From Deltaproteobacteria bacterium (GTDB lineage Bacteria; Desulfobacterota_C; Deferrisomatia; Deferrisomatales; JACRMM01), in contig JACRCS010000805.1 in the NCBI GenBank assembly GCA_016218905.1, positions 1 to 5,057 of the forward strand: a DNA stretch of 5,057 nucleotides, read 5' to 3'. The notes beneath the pieces were generated by a model. It made no database searches. It saw nothing but the letters and a program-made list of their open reading frames with translations, and was not told where the DNA came from. The first letter of the stretch is position 1, and every line of letters starts with the position of its first letter. Below, in pieces: positions 1 to 4,852 of this stretch. The translations under genes were made by a program, and so were the position numbers.

Positions 1-896
1 AGGGCGGTCAGGAGGTCGAGGTCGTCGGCGGTGAAGCTCCCGGCCCGGAGGGGCGTGTCGACGTGAAGAGCCCCGATGACGCGGTCCTGGTTCCAGAGCG
101 GGACGCACATGGCCGAGCGGATCTGCTGGATTCGGATCGACTGCCCGGCCTCGAACCGTCCGTCGGCCAGGGCGTCGGAGGTGAGGACGGCGACCCGGTT
201 CTGGATCACCGACTCGACGATTGTGTGGGAGAAGCTCTCCCCCGCGTCGCCCGACTCCTTCCCGCGCTGCCGCGCGAGCATCGGGACGAGCCGCTCTTCG
301 TCGCCGACGAGGACGACGACGGCCCGTTCGACCGGGAGATGCTCGAAGAGAAGGTCGACGACGCGGCCCAGGATCTCCTGGACCTCGCGGGCGAGGATGA
401 GGGTCTTGGCGACCTGGACGAGGATCTCGAAGATCTTGCTCCGCGCTACGGCCGAGGTCGAGCGCTTGCCCGACTGGGTCAGGGGCTCGCCCTCTTCGTC
501 CGGGACGTAGTCTTCGAGGTGGAAGTCGCGGTTGAAGTCGGCGATCGAACGGACGAAGGTGGAAGACGAATCCCCGACGCTCCTCACCGGCGGCTTCGGC
601 CTCACGGAAGGCTCTTCTTCCCTCACGGTGAGCGAGAAGGTCCCCACCGTCAGGACGTCTCCGGGCGCGATCGGCGAGGAGGCCACGAAGCGACCGTTGA
701 CCTTCACGCCGTTCGTCGAGTTCTGGTCGACGATGACCCAGCGCTCGTTCTCCCGTCGGATGACCGCGTGGCGGCGGGAGACGGAGAAGTCGTTCAGGAC
801 GACCTCGTTCTCGCTCGACCGACCGAGGAAGACCTCCGGTCCGGTGATCCGGTAGCGCTGTGGTCGCCCCTCGACCTCGTAGACGAGCTCGTACAT
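1..896 (-). CDS. FHA-GAF signalling protein, C-terminus beyond the left edge (partial)
   Basis: Predicted cytosolic regulatory protein that would bind phosphothreonine peptides through its FHA domain and a small ligand or partner through its GAF domain. The 298 visible residues read without a stop from ATG at 896 to the window edge. The FHA domain spans about residues 1-95 and has the family signature: GR at 25-26, SRRH at 40-43, STNG at 60-63 and NG at 67-68. A charged, proline-containing linker follows (about 96-150). A GAF domain starts near residue 152 and runs to the edge, ending in the typical stretch with VPLW (265-268), DRVIGALHVD (271-280) and FTADDLDLL (288-296). FHA-GAF N-termini are known ahead of class III nucleotide cyclases, SpoIIE-type phosphatases, sigma-54 activators and HD domains. 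The output domain is outside the window, so the final function is open. The gene follows the TonB-domain lipoprotein gene after 46 bases and has its own TATAAT box. No Shine-Dalgarno is visible before the ATG. Domain calls are firm; the full product is not. Confidence 0.88.
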   Translation of the reverse strand, partial: MYELVYEVEGRPQRYRITGPEVFLGRSSENEVVLNDFSVSRRHAVIRRENERWVIVDQNSTNGVKVNGRFVASSPIAPGDVLTVGTFSLTVREEEPSVRPKPPVRSVGDSSSTFVRSIADFNRDFHLEDYVPDEEGEPLTQSGKRSTSAVARSKIFEILVQVAKTLILAREVQEILGRVVDLLFEHLPVERAVVVLVGDEERLVPMLARQRGKESGDAGESFSHTIVESVIQNRVAVLTSDALADGRFEAGQSIRIQQIRSAMCVPLWNQDRVIGALHVDTPLRAGSFTADDLDLLTA

Positions 897-900
897 CAGA

Positions 901-910
901 GTTGCACAAC
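901..910. repeat. Short inverted repeat GTTG-CA-CAAC at the predicted transcription start
   Basis: GTTGCACAAC has perfect 4-base arms around a 2-base centre. It lies between the TATAAT box and the FHA-GAF start codon, over the predicted transcription start. The position suits a small operator, but the arms are short and chance is a real alternative. Confidence 0.25.
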
Positions 911-911
911 G

Positions 912-917
912 ATTATA
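912..917 (-). promoter_or_regulatory. -10 box (TATAAT) for the FHA-GAF gene, nearly leaderless
   Basis: On the minus strand the 46-base gap contains a perfect TATAAT, conspicuous in such G+C-rich DNA. It ends 15 bases before the ATG at 896, so transcription would start near 904-906 and leave a leader of only about 8-10 bases. This agrees with the absence of a Shine-Dalgarno sequence. No good -35 hexamer is seen 16-18 bases upstream, so the site may need an activator. It could also be chance, with the gene simply read through from the upstream genes. Confidence 0.5.
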
Positions 918-942
918 GGGGCCGGGGTGCCCGTTCCCGTCG

Positions 943-1914
943 TCACGGGGCTGCGAGGGTGAAGCGGACGCGAACCGTCTTGACGACGGCGATGGGGCGC
1001 CCGTCGAGCCGGGCGGGCGTGTAGACCCATCGGCGGACGGCATCGGTGGCCGCCGCCGTGAGCCCCATCGAGGCCTCCTGCACCGCGAAGACGCTCCCGA
1101 TCGTCCCGTCCCGCTCCACGACAACCTGGAGGACGACCTCCCCCTCGATCCCGGCCTTCCGGGCCAACGAGGGGTAGTGCGGCTCGACGCGCGTCTTCAG
1201 TACCGGTGGCTCGGCACCGACCGGGAGCGCCGGGTACGGCTCGGGCGAGTCCGCTTCCGTTTCCGAAGCCTCGCCGGCCGCAGCCGCAGACGTCTCGCCG
1301 CCTCCCGGTACCGGGCGCGCCTGCGACTCGACGGGGGCCCGTTCGGGGACGGCCGGCGTTGGGCGAGGCGGAGCCAGGTACCGCACGGCATGGGCGGGAA
1401 CGAAGGCGAGGGGGATCCCCAGGAGCCGCACCCCAAGGAAGTCGTGCTCGGCGAGGACGACCTCGACCGGGTCGCCCTCTTCCAGCTCGCCCCACCGCGC
1501 CGCGCCGAAGTCGGGGGCGAGGTAGATGGGACAGGGGACGACGATCCGCCCTTCGATGGGCGCGAAGTCGGCCACGGCCTTGGTCCGGCGCTCCCGCGCC
1601 TCCCGCTCGGGCGCGGTCTCGAACGTCCCCGCCTCGAGCCAGCCGGAGCGCCCCCCCTTCGCGACGGCGCGGGTGAAGGACTCCTCGACCGACCCCAGCT
1701 CCACCTCCGAGCCACGGGGCAGGAGCGCGACGATCGCGCCCGCCGCCTTGGGCTCCGTGCGCAGCGGAACGCGGTTGAGGGAAACGAACCCGGCGCCGCC
1801 CGAGGCGGGCAACGGGGCAGGCCCCGACTCTCTCCCGCCGCCGCAGGCGGCGAGAGTCGCCGCGAGGAGGGCGGCGAAGGCGCGCTCGGCGCACGGAAGA
1901 GCGCGGCGCTTCAG
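943..1914 (-). CDS. Lipoprotein with SH3-like region(s) and a TonB C-terminal domain
   Basis: Predicted 323-residue envelope lipoprotein. Starting at CTG 1914, it opens with a compact signal peptide: KRR at 2-4, a hydrophobic stretch at about 12-23, and lipobox LAAC with the lipidated cysteine at 24. Glycine at +2 would allow sorting to the outer membrane. Residues about 42-98 resemble a bacterial SH3 domain (LRTEPKAAG near 51-59, GWLEAG at 91-96). A related barrel-like stretch at about 117-180 (IYLAPDF at 130-136, then FVPAHAVRYL) may be a second one. A proline/alanine-rich linker spans about 182-236. The rest is a TonB C-terminal domain with EPHYPSLARKAGIEGEVVLQ, VERDGTI and RRWVYTPARLDGRPI. 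Classical TonB is held in the inner membrane by an N-terminal helix that contacts ExbBD; that helix is absent. The role may therefore be peptidoglycan or outer-membrane protein binding rather than energy transduction (inference). The only in-frame canonical start lies far upstream inside arcA, and GTG/TTG starts near the signal peptide are lacking. CTG is preceded by GAGGGA 9 bases upstream and overlaps the arcA stop as CTGA. Confidence 0.85.
   Translation of the reverse strand: MKRRALPCAERAFAALLAATLAACGGGRESGPAPLPASGGAGFVSLNRVPLRTEPKAAGAIVALLPRGSEVELGSVEESFTRAVAKGGRSGWLEAGTFETAPEREARERRTKAVADFAPIEGRIVVPCPIYLAPDFGAARWGELEEGDPVEVVLAEHDFLGVRLLGIPLAFVPAHAVRYLAPPRPTPAVPERAPVESQARPVPGGGETSAAAAGEASETEADSPEPYPALPVGAEPPVLKTRVEPHYPSLARKAGIEGEVVLQVVVERDGTIGSVFAVQEASMGLTAAATDAVRRWVYTPARLDGRPIAVVKTVRVRFTLAAP
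1825..1859. repeat. Imperfect hairpin inside the lipoprotein signal-peptide region
   Basis: CGACTCTC (1825-1832) pairs with GAGAGTCG (1852-1859), and an inner CCGCC (1838-1842) pairs with GGCGG (1846-1850) around a 3-base loop. In the mRNA this structure sits about 55-90 bases after the CTG start, over the lipobox codons. It may slow early elongation or be a by-product of alanine/glycine codons in G+C-rich DNA. It has no T-tract, so it is not a terminator. Confidence 0.35.
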
Positions 1915-1929
1915 CGAAGCCGGTCCCTC
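1911..1929 (-). promoter_or_regulatory. RBS and CTGA stop-start overlap: arcA to lipoprotein gene
   Basis: The last codons of arcA contain GAGGGA (1929-1924), then 9 bases, then CTG (1914-1912), whose last two bases form the arcA TGA stop (1913-1911). This site decides the start of the lipoprotein gene and implies translational coupling by termination and re-initiation. CTG is a rare bacterial start codon. It is favoured here because the signal peptide begins directly after it and no ATG, GTG or TTG in this frame lies nearby. Confidence 0.6.
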
Positions 1930-3194
1930 ACGAGGGGCATTGTCATGCAGTGAGGGCCGCCGCGGGCCCGGGTCAGCTCGGTCGTCGAGAGCTGAATCGC
2001 GTACTTGCGTCCGCTCTTCGGGTCGACCTCTCGCCGACCAAGGAGAAGGTCCTCGTCCCGGACGATCTCGTAGCCGTGCCGATCCAGCTCTTCGGCCGTC
2101 CGCTCGTTGCGGTCGTAGCAGACGATGATCCCCGGAGCGACGGCGAAGACGTTCGCGCCGTCGGTCCACTGTTCCCGCTGCTCGGCGATCGGGTCGCTCC
2201 CCCCGCAGGGGATCGGCTCGAGGTCGAGGCCCCGCTTCTTCAGGGCCGAGAGGAAGTCCTTCTCGGGCGTCCAGGTGATCTCTTCGTGCGTCAGGTCGAT
2301 GGAGTAGACGTCGGCTTCCTCGGCCCCGCCCGCCACGACCATCGGGGCGTAGCAGAGGCACTCCGCCTCGGAGGCCTGCGTGAAGATGGTGTCGAGGTGC
2401 ATGAAGGACCGTTCGTGGGGGATGGCCATGACGACGATGTGCCGCACCGTCGAACCGGCCTTCTTGAGCGCCTCCGAGAGCCGCTCGATCGTCGTCTCCT
2501 CGGTCCGCTCGGAGTAGCCGATGGCGAGGAGGTCCTCTCGCAGGACGAGGACGTCGCCTCCCTCGATGTGCGGGCGCATCCTCGCGTACGAGACGTTCTT
2601 GCCCCACGCCGCCCGAAACTCGTGGAACCAGAAAATCCCGTCCGGGCGGGCGAAACGGGGGTGGTGCTCGAAAACGGCGCCGGAGACGAGAGGCTCCCGA
2701 AGCCGGGCGGGCGTCGCCATCGACCCACGGACGAGGCGGTCTCCCACCGGGATGACCGGGTCGCGCTGGAAGAAGTAGTTCGGGATCGGCGGCAGCAGGA
2801 AGAGAGAGTCGATCGATCCGGTGATCTCGGGATGCGGCTGCTCGAGCCCTTCCACGAGCGCCGCCGCGAGCTTCTCGGCGTCGAGCTCGGCGAGGCGCTC
2901 GACGACCGGAGCCGGCAGCCGGAGAGTGGCGGAGAGCTCGTCGAGGACGAGCTTTCGGCGGTCCACATCGCCGAGGACCTCCTCGAGGAGATCCTGGACC
3001 TCGAGGACCTCGGCGAAGAGCCTCAGGACCTGCTGGAACCGCCGGTGCTCCTCCCGTGCCCTCGCGCCGTGCAGGATGTCGTCGAAGAGAAGATCCTGCA
3101 TCATCCCGGGGGTCATCCGGTCGATCTCGCGGCCGGGCTGGTGGACGACGACGGTCCTGAGACGACCGATTTCGGAATGAACGGCGATCGGCAT
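1911..3194 (-). CDS. arcA: Arginine deiminase (L-arginine to L-citrulline + ammonia)
   Basis: A cytosolic guanidino-group hydrolase of the pentein superfamily that converts arginine to citrulline and ammonia, the first step of the arginine deiminase pathway. The 427-residue protein is close to the usual length (about 410-420) and appears intact. The N-terminus HSEIGRLRTVVVHQPG (6-21) and LLFDDI (35-40) are typical. Catalytic and binding residues can be placed by motif: FQRD with Asp145, HIEGGD with Glu211, MHLDT with His266 and Asp268, and RGGPHCMTMPLVRD with nucleophile Cys416. DGANVFAVAPGIIVCYDRN (345-363) is also conserved. Between about 383 and 400 there is a segment (GRREVDPKSGRKYAI) that I recall as absent from the Pseudomonas enzyme. 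ATG 3194 is chosen because the family N-terminus begins there and GGGGG lies 7 bases upstream; an in-frame TTG at 3230 would add 12 unlikely residues. No arcB, arcC or arcD is in the window. The stop overlaps the next gene's start. Confidence 0.95.
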   Translation of the reverse strand: MPIAVHSEIGRLRTVVVHQPGREIDRMTPGMMQDLLFDDILHGARAREEHRRFQQVLRLFAEVLEVQDLLEEVLGDVDRRKLVLDELSATLRLPAPVVERLAELDAEKLAAALVEGLEQPHPEITGSIDSLFLLPPIPNYFFQRDPVIPVGDRLVRGSMATPARLREPLVSGAVFEHHPRFARPDGIFWFHEFRAAWGKNVSYARMRPHIEGGDVLVLREDLLAIGYSERTEETTIERLSEALKKAGSTVRHIVVMAIPHERSFMHLDTIFTQASEAECLCYAPMVVAGGAEEADVYSIDLTHEEITWTPEKDFLSALKKRGLDLEPIPCGGSDPIAEQREQWTDGANVFAVAPGIIVCYDRNERTAEELDRHGYEIVRDEDLLLGRREVDPKSGRKYAIQLSTTELTRARGGPHCMTMPLVRDRLR

Positions 3195-3242
3195 GGTGGA
3201 ACCCCCGAGGCGGCCGCGGGAGAATAGCAAGCGGAGGCGACG
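3195..3242. promoter_or_regulatory. Divergent intergenic region between arcA and the zinc-ribbon/purB genes
   Basis: These 48 bases must carry, or overlap, the start signals of both leftward and rightward genes. For arcA a possible extended -10 reads TG-C-TATTCT on the minus strand (3229-3221), giving a leader of roughly 20 bases, with GGGGG (3206-3202) as the ribosome site. For the rightward genes GAGAAT (3220-3225) is a weak -10 candidate, and GGAGG (3233-3237) is a strong ribosome site. The palindrome GCGGCCGC (3210-3217) lies in the middle. No convincing -35 box is seen for either direction. The layout allows shared regulation, but the sequence alone does not prove it. Confidence 0.4.
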
Positions 3243-3413
3243 ATGAGCGAGGAAGTCGAGTTCGTCATCTGCATCAACTGCGATACCCCGTGCTACTCCT
3301 TCGAGCTGGACCGGAAGGGGAAGATCTCGGCTGCCTTCTGCGCGCTCTGCGGCGCGGACGAAGTAAAGGACTTCCGCGTCCCCGAGGCCGAAGACATCGA
3401 GGACCAGGGTTGA
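3243..3413 (+). CDS. Small four-cysteine zinc-ribbon-like protein, 56 residues, unknown function
   Basis: I do not recognise a named family. The 56-residue product has two CxxC knuckles, C10-I-N-C13 and C33-A-L-C36, about 20 residues apart, with one further cysteine at 17. This is the spacing of a single zinc-ribbon domain that could bind one Zn(II). The tail (37-56) is acidic, ending VPEAEDIEDQG. No signal peptide or membrane segment is present, so it should be cytosolic. The start is well supported: ATG at 3243 has GGAGG with a 5-base spacer. Its stop TGA (3411-3413) overlaps the TTG start of purB, so the two are translationally coupled and probably co-expressed. Possible roles are nucleic-acid binding, a protein-protein adaptor or a rubredoxin-like metal site; the sequence does not separate these. 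The strong RBS, the paired cysteines and the tight coupling argue that it is a real gene despite its size. Confidence 0.78.
   Translation: MSEEVEFVICINCDTPCYSFELDRKGKISAAFCALCGADEVKDFRVPEAEDIEDQG
3399..3413 (+). promoter_or_regulatory. RBS and TTGA stop-start overlap: zinc-ribbon gene to purB
   Basis: GAGG (3399-3402), a 7-base spacer and TTG (3410-3412) sit inside the end of the small gene, whose TGA stop is 3411-3413. This fixes the purB start at TTG. The resulting N-terminus, YENPLTGRYAS soon after the start, matches where adenylosuccinate lyases of this type begin. The next in-frame ATG, at residue 19, would cut into the conserved fold. Confidence 0.75.
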
Positions 3414-4852
3414 GCGTCGACTCCTACGAGAACCCGCTCACGGGGCGATACGCCTCGGCCGAGATGTCGGCCCTCTTCTCGGCCCGGCACAAGTTCGCAA
3501 CGTGGCGGCGACTCTGGCTCTGGCTCGCCGAAGCGGAGAAGGAGCTCGGGCTGACCGTCCCCGAGGCCGCGATCACCGCCCTCCGCGACCACCTCGTCCC
3601 GACCGACGGCGAGCTCGAGGCGGCCGACCGGTACGAGCGCGACACGAAGCACGACGTGATGGCCCAGATCCACGCCCTCGGCGAGGTGGCGCCCGAGGCG
3701 AGGCCCTTCATCCACCTCGGCGCGACGTCGGCCTTCGTCGGAGACAACGCCGACCTCCTCGTCCTGCGCGACGCCCTCGCTCTCGTGAGAAGGCGCGCCG
3801 TCCGCGTCGTCGCCCGGCTCGCCGCCTTCGCGCGCGAGCAGAAGGACGTCGCCTGCGTCGGCTACACCCACTTCCAGGCCGCCCAGCCGACGACGGTCGG
3901 CAAGCGCGCCTGCCTCTGGATCCAGGACCTCGTCCTCGACGTCCACGAGCTCTCGCGGCGCGCCGAAGAGCTCCGTTTCCTCGGGTGCAAGGGGGCGACG
4001 GGAACGCAGGCCTCCTTCGTCATGCTCTTCGGCGGAGACGTCGCGAAGGCCGAGCTCCTCGACCGGAGGGTGGCCGAGAAGGCGGGCTTCCCGAAGCGTC
4101 TCCTCATCTCCGGGCAGACCTACACGCGAAAGCAGGACGCTTTCGTCCTCAGCGCCCTCTCCGGCCTCGCCGCCTCCGCCTCGAAGTTCGCCCACGACCT
4201 GAGGCTCCTCCAGCACATGAAGGAGGTCGAGGAGCCGTTCGGAGCGAAGCAGGTGGGCTCGTCGGCAATGCCCTACAAGCGGAACCCGATGAAGTGCGAG
4301 CGGATGAACTCCCTTTCGCGCTGGATCCTGACGACGGCCGAGAACGGCAGCTGGACGCACGCGACGCAATGGCTCGAGCGGACGCTCGACGACTCCGCGA
4401 ACCGGCGCCTCGCCCTGGCCGAGTCATTCCTCGCCGCCGACGCCCTCCTCATTCTCTGGGAAGCTGTCGTCACGGGCCTCGTCGTCCACCCGGAGGTGAT
4501 CCGCAGGAGGCTCGCCGAGGAGCTTCCGTTCCTCGCCACCGAGAACGTCCTGATGGCGGCCGCGAAAACGGGGGGCGACCGGCAGGCGCTGCACGAGAGG
4601 ATTCGCGTCTACGACCAGACCGCCGGCGACCGCCTGAAGGCCGAGGGGGGCGAGAACGACCTCCTCGACCGGATCGCCGCCGACCCGGCCTTCCGGATGA
4701 CGCGCGAGGAGGTCGCCGCCGCGGCGGACCCGCGCATCTTCGTCGGACGGGCCCCCGAGCAGGTCGAGGAGTTCCTTGCGGCCGAGGTCGACCCGCTTCT
4801 CTCCGCGAACGCACCGGCGCTCTCGGACGCTCCTGTCGAGGTGAAGGTCTGA
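3410..4852 (+). CDS. purB: Adenylosuccinate lyase, eukaryote-like type
   Basis: A cytosolic enzyme of the fumarase/aspartase superfamily. It releases fumarate from SAICAR in de novo purine synthesis and from adenylosuccinate in AMP formation, as a homotetramer with shared active sites. The 480-residue protein is complete. Motifs in order: RYASAEMSALFSARHKFATW (13-32), KHDVMAQIH (80-88), GATSAFVGDN (104-113), YTHFQAAQPTTVGKR with general-acid candidate His154 (152-166), KGATGTQASF (194-203), the flexible-loop signature GSSAMPYKRNP (283-293) carrying the catalytic serine, and ERTLDDSANRR (323-333). From memory, these blocks and the total length match human ADSL (484 residues) more closely than the shorter, roughly 430-residue Bacillus enzyme. 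The start is TTG at 3410, coupled to the upstream zinc-ribbon gene; the stop is coupled to the downstream rlpA-like gene. Metabolic genes commonly neighbouring purB (purC, purL) are not in view. Confidence 0.96.
   Translation: MSVDSYENPLTGRYASAEMSALFSARHKFATWRRLWLWLAEAEKELGLTVPEAAITALRDHLVPTDGELEAADRYERDTKHDVMAQIHALGEVAPEARPFIHLGATSAFVGDNADLLVLRDALALVRRRAVRVVARLAAFAREQKDVACVGYTHFQAAQPTTVGKRACLWIQDLVLDVHELSRRAEELRFLGCKGATGTQASFVMLFGGDVAKAELLDRRVAEKAGFPKRLLISGQTYTRKQDAFVLSALSGLAASASKFAHDLRLLQHMKEVEEPFGAKQVGSSAMPYKRNPMKCERMNSLSRWILTTAENGSWTHATQWLERTLDDSANRRLALAESFLAADALLILWEAVVTGLVVHPEVIRRRLAEELPFLATENVLMAAAKTGGDRQALHERIRVYDQTAGDRLKAEGGENDLLDRIAADPAFRMTREEVAAAADPRIFVGRAPEQVEEFLAAEVDPLLSANAPALSDAPVEVKV
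4838..4852 (+). promoter_or_regulatory. Strong RBS and CTGA stop-start overlap: purB to rlpA-like gene
   Basis: GAGGTGA (4838-4844) is an excellent match to the 16S anti-Shine-Dalgarno. It lies 4 bases before CTG (4849-4851), which overlaps the purB stop TGA (4850-4852). The CTG begins a reading frame with an immediate lipoprotein signal peptide. No ATG, GTG or TTG start occurs in that frame before the lipobox. This is the best-supported CTG start in the window. Confidence 0.68.

Noticed and set aside
918..945. Rho-independent terminator after the TonB_C lipoprotein gene
   Set aside because: The gap is C/G-rich but shows no strong stem followed by a T-tract in the minus-strand direction.
63..962. 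Plus-strand 299-residue open frame opposite the FHA-GAF gene
   Set aside because: The opposite strand encodes clear FHA and GAF motifs. This frame has none and also runs across the promoter gap.
1911..1914. Programmed frameshift or stop readthrough fusing arcA with the lipoprotein (and purB with RlpA at 4849-4852)
   Set aside because: No slippery heptamer is seen, and a fusion would place a lipoprotein signal peptide in the middle of a cytosolic enzyme fusion, where lipidation could not occur. Termination and re-initiation is simpler.
943..2607. Reading the TonB_C protein as 554 residues from an ATG inside arcA
   Set aside because: The first ~230 residues would be an out-of-frame reading of arcA with Arg/Pro-rich junk, and would bury the lipoprotein signal peptide internally. 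The CTG at 1914 explains the signal peptide.
1950..3227. Long plus-strand open frame opposite arcA
   Set aside because: It is antisense to a fully recognisable arginine deiminase. Its product is a low-complexity Arg/Glu/Asp/Val-rich sequence with no motif, as expected from the opposite strand of G+C-rich coding DNA.
3195..3230. TTG at 3230 as the arcA start
   Set aside because: It adds 12 residues before the conserved family N-terminus, while ATG 3194 has a G-rich ribosome site 7 bases upstream.
3293..4369. Long minus-strand open frame opposite purB
   Set aside because: Antisense to clear purB sequence, with charged low-complexity content and no domain. It is a G+C-driven shadow.
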